A model generated the notes under the pieces. It was given only the letters and a program-made list of their open reading frames with translations. It did not search any database and was not told where the DNA came from. The translations under genes and the position numbers were made by a program. 64,000 nt of DNA from the NCBI RefSeq assembly GCF_017255295.1, contig NZ_JAFKDE010000004.1, positions 1 to 64,000 on the forward strand, written 5' to 3'. Positions 8,872-20,500 of this stretch are shown in pieces. Origin of the DNA: Nitratireductor aquimarinus (GTDB taxonomy: Bacteria > Pseudomonadota > Alphaproteobacteria > Rhizobiales > Rhizobiaceae). The stretch's first letter is position 1, and each line of letters opens with the position of its first letter.

Positions 8872-10218
8872 TTACCTTTCTCTAAAGGCCCGCTGGAATT
8901 GGTCGGTGAGAGGCTTAACCAGATAGGATATGGCGGTACGGTTCTCAGTCGTGACATAAACTTCAACTGGCATGCCAGGGAGTAATTTTTCCGCGCCGAG
9001 CTTTTCCAACTCCGCCGTCGGTACATGGATGTCACCGAGATAATGGACTTCCCCAGTGGCAGCATCGCGATTGGTGGCGGGAGAGACATGGATGACTTCA
9101 CCAATCAACTCGGGGGTGGTTCGCTGATTGAATGCGGAAAAGCGGAGTCGTGCCGGCTGACCGGTTACTACCTGATCAATACTCACCGGTGCGATTTTTA
9201 CCTCCACTTTCAGCCTTGCATTGTCCGGCACGATGGTCACAAGGACCTCGGCGGGAGTGATAACCCCACCAATCGTGTGCACGTTGAGCTCGTTCACGGT
9301 CCCTGAGATGGGTGCTCGGATGTCAGTTCGAGCAAGGCGATCCTCGATGGCAATCCTGCGATCATTTAGTTCCGACAACTTGGTTTCAACGAGGCTGAGC
9401 TCGCGCTGTGCTTCGGTGCGGGCTGTTTCGTCAATGGATATGATCTGTAGTCTGACCTCTCCGATACGGGTCTTGGCCCTGGCTATGGCTGCGCCGATCT
9501 CGCCTCGCTCACCCATCAGGCGTGCCTTTTCACGGTCCGAAGCGTAGAGACGATTGCCTTCGATCAGCTGCTTTTCTACAAGGCCCTTGATCTTTCTGTG
9601 CTCGATGTCCAACAGCGCAATCTCGTCATCCTTGGAGCGGCGTTGGGCTTCCAGGCCATTGATCTCATCGCCGATTTGTTCGATTCCCAATTCAAGCTGC
9701 TGCTTCTGGCTTTCACGATGCGCCCTGTTGCCGTCGAAGAGCCTGGTTTCGCCATTCATGGCCGAGGTTGTCTCTGCCTCAAGGAGATCCGCCATGGTGG
9801 GAAATTCGATTTCCGCCAGCAGATCTCTTTCCGCCAGCAATCGGGCCTTTCTCACCTTCAGTTCCACCAACTGCGAGCGCACAATAGAGCGTTCCGCCTT
9901 GGTCTGAGCGTCTTCAAGTCGTATCAGAACCTGCCCTTTTGCCACCTGATCGCCTTCGCGAACTGCAATGTCGCTGACAATGCCACCATCACGATGCTGG
10001 ATCGACTTCAGGTTCTGATCCACGACGACAGAGCCCTGAGCGATAACCGCGCCCGTCAGCTGGGCGGTGGCAGCCCATCCGCCAACGCCGCCAACAAGCA
10101 AAAAGCCAAGCGTCACCCCCATGATGACGCGCGGCCCGACCCTGAATGTTTTTTCCCTGTCCCGTTGCGGTGTTCCAGCCGGTTCTGTTCTGTTAGCCAT
10201 ACTCCTGCTCCCCATCAT
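8872..10218 (-). CDS. HlyD-family type I secretion periplasmic adaptor (448 aa)
   Basis: This membrane-fusion protein links an inner-membrane ABC exporter to a TolC-like outer-membrane channel. It has a short cytoplasmic N-terminus, one transmembrane helix at about residues 32-53 (VIMGVTLGFLLVGGVGGWAA), the biotinyl-lipoyl-like half motif QHRDGGIVSDIAVREGDQVAKGQVLIRLED, a long alpha-helical hairpin (about 110-290) and the second lipoyl half with DIRAPISGTVNELNVHTIGGVI. The C-terminal beta-barrel domain with LLPGMPVEVYVTTENRTAISYLVKPL is typical of the PrtE/HlyD group. The start overlaps the stop of the RTX gene (ATGA). No TolC homologue is in this window. Confidence 0.92.
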   Translation of the reverse strand: MMGSRSMANRTEPAGTPQRDREKTFRVGPRVIMGVTLGFLLVGGVGGWAATAQLTGAVIAQGSVVVDQNLKSIQHRDGGIVSDIAVREGDQVAKGQVLIRLEDAQTKAERSIVRSQLVELKVRKARLLAERDLLAEIEFPTMADLLEAETTSAMNGETRLFDGNRAHRESQKQQLELGIEQIGDEINGLEAQRRSKDDEIALLDIEHRKIKGLVEKQLIEGNRLYASDREKARLMGERGEIGAAIARAKTRIGEVRLQIISIDETARTEAQRELSLVETKLSELNDRRIAIEDRLARTDIRAPISGTVNELNVHTIGGVITPAEVLVTIVPDNARLKVEVKIAPVSIDQVVTGQPARLRFSAFNQRTTPELIGEVIHVSPATNRDAATGEVHYLGDIHVPTAELEKLGAEKLLPGMPVEVYVTTENRTAISYLVKPLTDQFQRAFRER

Positions 10219-12746
10219 GCGTGCTCGACGAACACCATAACGTGGTGCCCCTGAAGAGTGACTGTGATCTCGTAGATGTCATCTTCATCGAAGTCTGTTT
10301 CGACAAAGGTTCGCCGCCTGTCGTCTGTATCGTCATGGGAGAACCTGATGGGACCGTTATTCGCCTCGCGCTTGTCGCCATAGATCTCCTCAAACTGGTC
10401 CTCGAGTTCGTCACGGACCTCTTCGAAGAGATCGTACTTGGACATGCGGATGCGGTCTCCCACCTTGAAGTCCAAAATCTCATGCATGACCGAGAATGTG
10501 GCAGCCGTACTTTGATGAAACTCGAAGATGTTTTCACCATCTCCACCGGTCAAAATGGTAGGCACACTATCCGTGATGAAGTGGTCGTCACCCGCACCGC
10601 CAACCACGTTCTCGAAACCGGAAATCGCATCGTCCCCGATCTCAATGCCACTTGCGGTCCCGGTAAGGAGATTGACAGTGACGCCTTTGGACGTTGTCGA
10701 ATAATCAAGCGTGTCGCAACCAGCGCCGCCATCATACACATCGTCGTCACCGTCGGCGGTGGCCATGACGATATCGTCACCCACGCCGCCATGGAGAGTG
10801 TCCTCGCCATCACCATCGGCCAGAACATCATCGCCCTCATAGCCATACAGGGTCTCGGCTTCGCTGCTGCCGGCCAGATCGTCATCGCCGCTACCGCCTC
10901 GAACGACTTCGAAGCCAGCCACACTGTCACGGCCAGTTTCGGAACCGAAGACCGTACCTGCAGCAAGGTCAACGATCACGCCCTCCGAAGTCGCTGAGTA
11001 ATCGAGCGTGTCGTCGCCCTCTCCGCCATGATAAACGTCATCGTCACCGTCTGCGGCCGCCACGATGACATCGTCGCCCGCGCCGCCATGGAGAGTGTCC
11101 TCGCCATCACCATCGGCCAGAACATCGGCGCCCTCATAGCCATACAGGGACTCGGCTTCGCTGCTGCCGGCCAGATCGTCATCGCCGCTACCGCCTCGGA
11201 CGACTTCGAAGCCAGTCACACTGTCACTGCCAGTTTCGCGACCGAAGACCGTACCTGCAGCAAGGTCGACGATCACCCCCTCCGAAGTCGCTGAATAATC
11301 GAGCGTGTCGTCGCCCTCTCCGCCATCATAAACATCGTCGTCGCTGTCGAGGGCAGCAACTACCAGATCATCACCCGCTCCCGCTAGAACGGTGTCGCCA
11401 CCGTCTCCGTCAAGAATGGTATCGTCTCCCTGGCCACCCGACAGCAAATCGTCACCTTCGCCACCACTCAACCTGTCGTCCCCGGAGTCTCCGAAAACGA
11501 TATCGTTGCCCTGTTCTCCAAAAAGGCTGTCATCACCGTCACCGCCAGATATGTGGTCGTCTCCCGCACCGCCGAAGATTATGTCGTTTCCCTCACCACC
11601 GATGATGGTGTCATCACCCGCTCCTCCAACGATGTGATCGTTACCTCCACCGCCCGAAATGACATCATTTCCGGCACGTCCATCGATATTGTCGTGACCG
11701 TTACCACCATGAATATCGTCGGCGCACATCGTCCCCAGAAGCATATCATCGGTTTGCCCCCCCTGAATGGGGACCCTGACAACCGAAAAGTGTGCCGTTT
11801 GAGCGATATTGAATTCGCCATCAGAGATCTTGTAGCTGATCGTGACGGGACCCACGAACTGCTGCGCACTCTCATAGATCCAGACGTCCCCCGACCGGGT
11901 CAGGCTTCCCGACGAGACCGTCAATGCGCTGATCGTCAGCTTGTCGCCATCAGGATCAGTTGCGTACCGCAAAAATTCCGCCAGCCCGATCGCCAATACT
12001 GCACAGCTTGATACATCCCTCAGATAGACGGGCCCCGAGACCCGTGGGGCACGGTTTGCTGCGGGGGCTTGTTCCTCGCCGCAGGGTTCCGTGGGGCTGT
12101 TTTCTTCGCAGCTTGAGTTGCACGGCGCTGGAGGTTCATCGTTATCTGAACCAATATCACCTGAGGCAGGATCATCCAGGCTGCCGTCAATCGAGTCAGC
12201 TGGATCCGTGTCATCATGGCTGATCGGGCCGGAAACGCCCGAATCGAAACCAACGTGGCGCGGACCGTCGACTGAAGTCCAATTGCCGTCACCCAAATTG
12301 TCATTGGCGGCCCGGTCGCGGAGAGAAAGCGGCATGAAACCGCTGAGGAAATTTTCGACTTCAGACGGCGCGAATTCAAAACTTGGCGTTTCGATCGACA
12401 TGAAGTCGATCGGCTGCACCGGCCGGAGACTGCTGCTGTCAGACCCGACAAGACCGTCTGCTGCCGCCACACTTCCTGTAGGTTTGTGATCGAGCGCAGG
12501 TTCCGCTCCCTTGGACTGCGCCATTGCGGGCTCGGCTTTTCCTGCCGGCTTTTTTTCCTCGCCAGGCTTTTCCGTCTTGGTTTCAACGAAACCAGGAAAG
12601 ATCGTTTTAAGATAAAGCGCTATACTGGTCAGAAACAATCCGAACACGTATGGCGTTTTTGATTTCTTCTCGGTGTTCTTGAGAACATAGTGCTGGGCGG
12701 GATCCGTTTCCCGCGCCTGAGTTTTACTACCCTTGACATCGATCAT
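10215..12746 (-). CDS. RTX calcium-binding protein with N-terminal hydrophobic segment and cadherin-like domain (843 aa)
   Basis: It is probably a type I secretion substrate or an associated surface protein. Near residues 33-55 a hydrophobic stretch (YVFGLFLTSIALYLKTIFPGF) follows a lysine-rich start, unusual for an RTX substrate. A low-complexity acidic/proline region follows to about 240, then a cadherin/Ig-like domain (TDPDGDKLTISALTVSSGS...GPVTISYKISDGEF), then a run of GGxGxDxU nonapeptides from about 335. A unit of 99 residues (DYSATSEGVIVDLAAGTVFG...) occurs three times at about 10.7-11.3 kb with a 297-base period. The gene overlaps its neighbours on both sides by ATGA, so it is locked between the ABC and adaptor genes. 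Confidence 0.85.
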   Translation of the reverse strand: MIDVKGSKTQARETDPAQHYVLKNTEKKSKTPYVFGLFLTSIALYLKTIFPGFVETKTEKPGEEKKPAGKAEPAMAQSKGAEPALDHKPTGSVAAADGLVGSDSSSLRPVQPIDFMSIETPSFEFAPSEVENFLSGFMPLSLRDRAANDNLGDGNWTSVDGPRHVGFDSGVSGPISHDDTDPADSIDGSLDDPASGDIGSDNDEPPAPCNSSCEENSPTEPCGEEQAPAANRAPRVSGPVYLRDVSSCAVLAIGLAEFLRYATDPDGDKLTISALTVSSGSLTRSGDVWIYESAQQFVGPVTISYKISDGEFNIAQTAHFSVVRVPIQGGQTDDMLLGTMCADDIHGGNGHDNIDGRAGNDVISGGGGNDHIVGGAGDDTIIGGEGNDIIFGGAGDDHISGGDGDDSLFGEQGNDIVFGDSGDDRLSGGEGDDLLSGGQGDDTILDGDGGDTVLAGAGDDLVVAALDSDDDVYDGGEGDDTLDYSATSEGVIVDLAAGTVFGRETGSDSVTGFEVVRGGSGDDDLAGSSEAESLYGYEGADVLADGDGEDTLHGGAGDDVIVAAADGDDDVYHGGEGDDTLDYSATSEGVIVDLAAGTVFGSETGRDSVAGFEVVRGGSGDDDLAGSSEAETLYGYEGDDVLADGDGEDTLHGGVGDDIVMATADGDDDVYDGGAGCDTLDYSTTSKGVTVNLLTGTASGIEIGDDAISGFENVVGGAGDDHFITDSVPTILTGGDGENIFEFHQSTAATFSVMHEILDFKVGDRIRMSKYDLFEEVRDELEDQFEEIYGDKREANNGPIRFSHDDTDDRRRTFVETDFDEDDIYEITVTLQGHHVMVFVEHA
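10680..11340 (-). repeat. 297-bp tandem coding repeats in the RTX gene
   Basis: The strings ATGGAGAGTGTCCTCGCCAT (plus strand) at 10791 and 11088 are 297 bases apart, and their surroundings are near identical. The encoded 99-residue unit carries DYSATSEGVIVDLAAGTVFG plus two or three RTX turns. Three copies are visible, the last (lowest coordinate) more diverged (DYSTTSKGVTVNLLTGTASG). Such nearly identical units can expand or contract by recombination. Confidence 0.75.
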
Positions 12747-14512
12747 GTCGTCACCCGCGCGGACAGGCGTGCGCCCGTCGCCTTATGTTGCTGGTTTTCG
12801 GCAGCGGTCTCATCGCGACGCACCGTCTTCCCGATTATCTCGTCCTTGGGCCCAAAAGCCGTCATCTTGCCGTTCTGGATGACGGCCACGAGATCCACGG
12901 CCGCCAACGCGCTGGGACGATGGGCGATCACCACGACAATACCACCGCGGTTCTTGACCCCTTCTATAGCCGCAGTGAGAGCGGCCTCCCCTTCTCCGTC
13001 CAAGTTCGAATTCGGTTCGTCGAGGACGACCAGAAAAGGGTTGCCATAGAGTGCGCGCGCGAGACCAATGCGCTGGCGCTGGCCGCCTGAAAGCGAGACA
13101 CCGAGCGGCCCTAGTTCGGTGCGGTAGCCATCCGGCATACGCACGATCATTTCATGCACCCCCGCCGCATTGGAGGCCTCAACGATTGCGCGCGCATCAG
13201 GAACTTCCTCCAGGCGGGAGATGTTCTCATCGATGGTAGCGTCGAGCAAAGCCACTTCCTGAGGCAGATAACCGAAGAATTTTCCCAATGCCTCGTCATC
13301 CCACTGCGTCAGCTCCGCGTCGTCCAGGCGCACGCTGCCGCGTAGCACCGGCCAGACGCTGGTGAGCGCACGCACCAGTGTGGTCTTTCCGCCACCACTT
13401 GGACCAACGATCCCGAGCGCTTGGCCGGCCTTCAGTTCGAATGCGACTTCGCTCAGCAGAACGCGTCCCGATCCGGGCGCAGCGACGGTGATGTTTTCCA
13501 CCTTTAGCGAGGCTTTCGGAGCCGGCAGTTCCAAAGGTTTGTCACTGTCCGCTAGCGCCATCGCGGTTTCCTTGAGCCGGGCAAAGGCAGTGCGGGCGGA
13601 CACCACGCTCTTCCAGTTGCCGATAGCGAGATCAATGGGGGCCAACGCCCTGGCCGAGGCAACCGAGGCTGCGATGATTGCACCCGCAGAAATCTCGCCC
13701 TTGATAGTCAAGAACGCGCCAAGGCCAAGAACCGCCGACTGCAGGATCATACGCAGGACGCGCGAGATTGCGCCGAATGTACCATTGATATCGTTTGTGC
13801 GAGTCTGCAGTTCGAGATGATCTTCATTGGCGCGGCCAAAGCGCGCCACTGCACGCCCGGCAAAACCCATCGCCTTGAGAATCTCAGCGTTACGGGCGTT
13901 GGAATCGGCAATAGCGTTGCGGGCGATCACGGCCTGATTGGTGGCGCTACTCAGCCTGCGGGTCATCAACTCAGTGACGATGGTTAGCACCGTCAGCACA
14001 AATGCCCCACCCGCCGTTAGCGCGCCCAACCAAGGATGGAGGCTATAGACGAAAATCAGAAACAGCGGCATCCATGGCAGATCGAACAGTGCCATCGGCC
14101 CCTGGCTACCCAGAAAACCGCGTACCGTGTCGACGTCCCGGCCACGCTCAAGCGCCTCGGCCGTCGAGAACCCGAAACGCGGCATGTCAACTGCGACCTG
14201 ATGGGCAATTGGAGCTACCTTGCGATCAAGGCGTGCGCCGATGCGCACCAGTATCTGCGAGCGTATCACGTCGAACAGGCCCTGGAAGAAGTAGAGCCCG
14301 ATGGCGAGTGCCGAGATGGCCAATAGGGTGGGAATGCTGCCGCTGGTCAGGGCGCGATCATAGATCTGCAGCATGTAGAACGCTCCGGTGAGCGCAAGAA
14401 TGTTTATAATCCCCGACAACCCGAACAAGTACAGGAAGATGCTTCTGAAGCCCTTGGTCAGTTGCTCGGCAGTCTTACGCCTGGTGGAGCTCATCGAATC
14501 TCTGGATCGCAT
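12743..14512 (-). CDS. Type I secretion ABC transporter (PrtD-type), fused permease/ATPase (589 aa)
   Basis: This exporter energises translocation of RTX proteins. The N-terminal membrane domain shows several hydrophobic helices (FLYLFGLSGIINILALTGAFYMLQIYDR...). The C-terminal ATPase carries Walker A GPSGGGKTTL, the Q-loop region FGYLPQEVALLDATI, the signature LSGGQRQRIGLARALYG and Walker B LVVLDEPNSNLD. The EPNSNLD box is characteristic of the PrtD/AprD family. The reading is open to 14578 (TTG) with another ATG at 14536, but ATG 14512 has a GGGGGAAG ribosome site and matches family length. It follows the peroxidase gene by about 70 bases and overlaps the RTX gene by ATGA. Confidence 0.92.
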   Translation of the reverse strand: MRSRDSMSSTRRKTAEQLTKGFRSIFLYLFGLSGIINILALTGAFYMLQIYDRALTSGSIPTLLAISALAIGLYFFQGLFDVIRSQILVRIGARLDRKVAPIAHQVAVDMPRFGFSTAEALERGRDVDTVRGFLGSQGPMALFDLPWMPLFLIFVYSLHPWLGALTAGGAFVLTVLTIVTELMTRRLSSATNQAVIARNAIADSNARNAEILKAMGFAGRAVARFGRANEDHLELQTRTNDINGTFGAISRVLRMILQSAVLGLGAFLTIKGEISAGAIIAASVASARALAPIDLAIGNWKSVVSARTAFARLKETAMALADSDKPLELPAPKASLKVENITVAAPGSGRVLLSEVAFELKAGQALGIVGPSGGGKTTLVRALTSVWPVLRGSVRLDDAELTQWDDEALGKFFGYLPQEVALLDATIDENISRLEEVPDARAIVEASNAAGVHEMIVRMPDGYRTELGPLGVSLSGGQRQRIGLARALYGNPFLVVLDEPNSNLDGEGEAALTAAIEGVKNRGGIVVVIAHRPSALAAVDLVAVIQNGKMTAFGPKDEIIGKTVRRDETAAENQQHKATGARLSARVTT

Positions 14513-14580
14513 GGCTGCTTCCCCCGCAGTGCCCATATGTTTGCGTCCGGGGCAAGGAATGCTGCCCCGGACACTCAAAG

Positions 14581-17500
14581 CTAGAGATTGAAGTCACTGG
14601 CGTTCAGCTCGTGCGACCCCTTGATGCTCAACTTGAAGTCGGCATCCGGGCCTCCCGTCGTGTTGCCCTCGACGACGGTATAATCCTCGCCGTCCCGGAT
14701 CTCTTGCTTGATCATCAGCTGTCCGCGCCCACTGAAGGCGTCGGAAACCAGCGTGAAACTCTGGTTACCCGAAGCGCAGCCATTGGCGTCCATCGCGCTG
14801 AAGTCGATCTTGTCTCCCGGTTCGAAGCCGATGATTGTATCGCCATCAGCGTGGGCTGCTGACAGAAAGCGGAATACATCCTCGCCGCCACCACCATCGA
14901 TCACATTGACCGCACCACTGGCTGTAATCCTGTCATTACCGGACCCGGCTATGATGTTCTCGATCCCCCAGACCGTATCACTTCCGGTCTGGATGCTCTC
15001 GACACTGCCTCGCCCAAGGAAACCGGTGCCCAGGTCGGCGGTGATGGCTGCCGTGATTGCCGACATATCGAGCGTGTCGTTGCCATGCCCGCCAACCATG
15101 TCATCGCCATAATAGGTGTCGTCACCATCATCCTGTTCAGCCACGATGATGTCGTCGCCACTGCCGCCGAACACAGCGTCTCGGCCCGCCCCCCCATTGA
15201 TGAAGTCGTTGCCGTTCTCACCGAGGATGCGGTCATTGCCATCGTCACCGTAGAGCATGTCCGCTCCACCGCCACCCATCACATCATCGTCGCCAGCCCC
15301 GGCAAAGACCACGTCACGATCGCCAAGTCCCATAATCGTGTCATCAATCGCCGTTCCGATCAGGGGATCAGCCTGCTCCGTCCCGACTGAAGTCGAAGGC
15401 GGCGTATCGATACCATCTTCTCCACCCTGATCGCCCTCATCGTTGTTGCCAACGGGCTGCGTGTCGTCGTTCTGAGCAGCATTTTCTTCATGACCGACGC
15501 TGAACTGCGGCAGGCCACCTACGCTGGTAAACGTGACCGTGTGGCCCGCACCATGAAGCGAATTGGTGCCATTCAGATTGTCGATGATCTCGTAATCGTC
15601 GATGGCCGTGCCATCAGGCAGCACCACGACATCCTGTGGGCGCAATGTTCCGACAATAACGTCGTTGCCGCCCTTGGTCTTGAATACGATACGGTGCGCT
15701 GAAGTCAGGGATGAGATGTCGACACTATCGTCGCCGCTGGTGCCCGTGATGGTGATGGTGTTGGGCCGGAGGCTCGTCGCAGTGTCGAAATTGCCATAGA
15801 TCTCGAAAGTGTCTCCGCCGGCGGCTCCATTGCCAGACACATTCGCGCCATTGACTACGATCTCTTCGATCTCAACAAGGACGGAGATGACTGTTTCCGC
15901 CTCGCCGGCCGTCTGGCGCGTAACCACGATTTCCGGCTCAAAATCTCCACCTGCATCCTCTTCGGAGAAGCCGATCCGCGCGACTGCTTCCTCGAGTGTG
16001 TAGATGCGATAGGTTTCGCTTTCGCTATTGCCAGTAATCACAAGCGTGTCGCCGTTGGGACCTTCAAAACCGCCATGGATGGTGTCGGTTCCGTCGCCGG
16101 CGTTCCAGATGAAGGTGTCGTCATCGGTCGCACCGGACGTGGCGTTGTCGCCCTCTGCAAGGTCACTGCCGAACAGATTGTCATCGCCGAGACCACCTAC
16201 AATCACGTCATTCGCGGCGCTGCCCCGGATTTCGTCGTTGCCGTCGCCACCAAGAATGATCGACGCTTCGGTCGCTTGGAGTGTGCCGTTGGCGCCTGGA
16301 GCATCTGCCACGATTGCCATGCTGGCCCCATCTGCGAAGGCCAGCCCTTCGATGTTCGTCAGCGTATCCGTACCGCCGAAACCGGAGAGGTCCGTCATTG
16401 AAGTTAGACCGGTGCCGGTAATGTTAAACGCATAGTCAGCTGCTGACCCGGTAAACACCGCCACATCCGTACCGCCCCGGCCGTTCAGCGTGTCGTTGCC
16501 AGCGCCGCCAGCGAGACGGTCATTGCCGGCACCGCCGTTCAGGATGTCGTTACCAGCGTTGCCGACCAAGGTGTCGTTGCCACCCCTACCGTTCAGGGTA
16601 TTGTTTCCGGAGTTGCCAATGATGACATTGTCCTCACCATTGCCTACGCCATTGATGTTGGCCGTTCCGATCAGGGTCAGGTTCTCAACGATGCCCGTGA
16701 CGTGCTGGTTGTTGCTAAGATTCCGGGAGACCGACGAATAGATGGTGTCGAGGCCGCTCCCACCAGTTTCATTGACGAAGTCGCCACCATTGTTGACGAC
16801 GTAGGTGTCGTTGCCGACGTCACCGACCATCGTGTCAGCGCCGGCGCCGCCGATAAGGATGTCGTCTCCGGCGCCACCCAGCAACTCATCAATCCCGTTG
16901 AAACCGAGTAGGACATCGGAACCGGATCCACCGGAAACCGCGCCTGCCCCGACGTTCGAAGCATTGTTTCCGCTCGCAATAGCGTAGGTTATGCCACCGA
17001 CCTTGATCTGCTCGATGCTGGTCAGGGTGTCTGTCCCACCAGCCGCGCTGGTCACAGTGATGTTGCCACCACCGATGAACGCGAACTGATAGTCGGTGAT
17101 ATCTCCGTTGAGGACCACGGTGTCGATTCCGCCGCCGCCATCAAATGTATTGTCGGCCGCATTGCCTGTGAATTCATTTTCACTGGCATTGCCCACGCCG
17201 CCGGTCGCGCCGTCGAGCAGGACCAGATTCTCAACATTGGCTGTCAGTATGTAGCCCGAGAGCGCGGTGCGAACCGTGTCATTGCCTTCTGACGCATTTT
17301 CCATCACCACATCACCGAGAACATCGACGAGATATGTATCGTCACCCACACCCCCGGCCATGTTGTCCTCACCCGCACCGCCGTCGATCAAATTGTTCTC
17401 GCCGTTGCCGCTAAGTGTATCGGCAAACCCGCTGCCGACGAGATTTTCAATCCCAATGAGGGTGTCATTGCCCGAACCGGACGTATTCTGCTGCTCATTT

Positions 17501-20500
17501 GAAGCGAGCGTAACGGTGACCCCCGCCGCGGCATCAGAATAACTAGCGGTATCGATACCGGCGCCGCCATCAATATGATCATCTCCGGCTCCGCCATTGA
17601 GTAGGTCGTCACCCTCCTCGCCAAAGAGCCGGTCATTGCCGCCATTGCCTTCGAGCAAATCATTGCCGAAGCCGCCGCGCACTGTGTCGTCGCCGCCCTG
17701 GCCGGTCATCACATTGTCAAGACCGTTGCCCAGCAATAGATCAGCGTGAGCGCTGCCATTAACGTTCTCGACACCTCGGATGAAAGAGAAGCCCGTGGCC
17801 AGCCCCGCCAGCAGGTTCACCGACACGCCGCTATCTGTCGCAGCGCCATAGGTCAGGGTGTCGTTGCCAGAACCGAGATCGAGTTGCGCGCTTTCAACGG
17901 AATTGATCGACGCCCCGGCCGCGTTGTTGATGACGCCGCCAGATACCGTGACCTCGGCGTTGGCGTCGCCGGCGCTCTTGTCGATAATGCTCAGCGTATC
18001 CTGGCCAGCGCCGCCATCGATCGTTGCGCCGCCTTCTCCGATCGCGTGGACAATGATGTCGTCGCCGGCCCCACCGTGAATGGTGTCATTGCCGGCTCCG
18101 CCGTCAAGCGTATCAGCGCCCTCACCACCATCGATTGTGTCGTCACCATCGCCACCATGGATGATGTCGGCGCCTGCGAGGCCCTGAATGGAATTGGCAC
18201 TGTCACCACCGAAGACTTCATCGTCACCGACAGTTGTGCCGCCTTCAGCATCCCCGGAAGCACCATCGATTTCTATGGCATCGGACAAAATAAAGTTGCC
18301 GACCGTTGCCGTGACTGCCGACTTGACTTGATGGGTGAAGCCGAGATCGTCGGTGTAGTCGACGACGACCTGAATATAGTGTCCCACCTGCTCCCCAGCA
18401 GGCGTAAAGGAACGGCTGTTTCCTCCCTGGTCGGCAGGCACATCGATCCAGGGTCCCGAGCCTGTGACCGAGTATTGCCACTGATAGGTCAGCAATGACT
18501 CTTCAAATGCGTCGGAAGTACCATCAGGGTCAATGAAGGCCACCGTTGCGGTCAGTTCCTGCCCTTCGGTAGGGGTCATATCGCTGATCAACAACGGGCC
18601 GACCGGCGTGTCATTGAGGCCGATAACCACATCAGTGGGCGCCGAGGTAACGGTCTCGATCACGCCACCGCCATCGATATAGGTGCCGATGACACGGATG
18701 CGCAGCCCTACATGCGCATCGTCCGGGGTGAAACTGTCGCCCGAAACATTCGCTATGTTCACATAGTCGCCAGTGCCGTCATTGCGCTCGACTTGCCAGC
18801 GATAAGAGATGTTGGTTACGACCCCGTCCGGATTGTTGAGATCGTAGATCTGCGCGGCCGAAACCGTGAGCGGGTTGCCCTCGGTGGCGGGCATGCCGCT
18901 GATTATCAGCCGGCCTGTCGGGTCGACGTTACCGGTCTGCCGGATTGTGACGATCTGGTCGGCGAACTGGATGCGTTCGATACCGACGAGTGTATCGGTG
19001 CCTTCACTGATTTGAGGATCGATCTCCTCCATCTCTCGACGGGCGACCTTTATGATGCCGCCATCAAGCTGGGTGATTTCGTACCAATCCCTGTTGCCGG
19101 CAAAGACCGCAGTATCAACATCACCGGTCGGATCTTCGTCGTATTTGATCTCGCGCACAATATGCATCTGGCTTGGCTTGATCGTACCCGACAACAGCAG
19201 TTCCGAAAGCGCCTTGCCTTCCCATGATGGATCGCCCGCATCTTGCTCAGTGAATACATGCGTCAGCGTGTCGACAGTCGCGATCTCGTTTTCTTGCGTG
19301 TTCTCTGCCCCAACGTCGACCAAGCGGATGCGCACATTGAGCCAGGCGTCGCCATGGATGAAATCATCGCCGCCACGACCTTCGATGACGTCGCTGCCAT
19401 CGCCGCCGATCAGGATATTGCCCGCCTTGAAAGCGATCAGATCCTCGAAATCACCTGCATAGTCTTCCGGCACCGCCGCGACCAAATCCCCCAACAGCTC
19501 CGCCAACCCCGCAATGCGGTTGACCCCGGCCTGCGTGAGTTCGTGGTTCGTCATGTCGAACTCAGCCTCGATCTCCTGGCCGTCACCACGGTCGTCCCCA
19601 CGTAGGGTGTCATTGTAGATCCAGCCTGAAAGACCTTCGGTCTGGTCAAACCGGTCGCGCAGAATATCGTCGGCTACATTGGTGAAGATTGGGATGCGCA
19701 TGTCGGAATCCGCTGCGACCCGGCTGCCTTTGTGGATCGCCCAGTCGAAACCGAACATGCCTTCATTGCGCATGACACTTTCGCCCTGAACCATAATGTC
19801 GTCACCAGACTCGGCGTCGAAATCATTCTCGTTCTCGCCAGCGAACAAAACGTCATGGCCTTTGATGGTTGAGTTGAAGAAAAGCTCCGAGTTGTCGCCG
19901 GCAAGCGTATCGAACCCGTCGCCACCTTCGATCCAGTCGTCGCCTTCGTTGCCCATGAGGAAATCGATGTCGGCGCCGCCCAAAATGAAGTCGTCCCCTT
20001 CACCGCCGAACACTTCCGTGCCGTCGACGCCAACCAGGAACACATCTTTGCCATCGCCACCCATCAGCACATCGAGGCCGTTGGAGTTCGCGATGACGTC
20101 ATCACCATCCTCGCCCTTGATGAAGTCGCCGCTATCGCCAGAATCGGTGATGATGTCGTCGCCCGCTCCTCCAAGGATAAAGTCGACGCCAGCGCCACCT
20201 TCGATGCGATCGTTTCCAGCGCCGCCCCAGATTGCATCATCACCGTAGTCGGCAATGATCGTGTCGTCGTTTGCCGAGCCGGCAATGACCGTGTGCTCGC
20301 CACCGATGAAGCGGATGTAGTTCTTTGTCGCAGCTTCATCGGCATCGGTAAGGAAATCATCGCGCTGCACCTTGGTCATGCCCATCGCATTCAGCGCGGC
20401 GTCATCATGCTCCGGATCCGCCTCGATCTGCTTGTCCGGATCGATATTGAGCACATAATCATGCTTGGCGAAGGGATCGATGCCGGTCGGGAAATTGATC

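Noticed and set aside
14581-20360. Short GGxGxD-coding direct repeats considered as a CRISPR-like or satellite array
   Set aside because: Periodicity is 27 bases within an open frame and encodes RTX nonapeptides; there are no conserved repeats with unique spacers.
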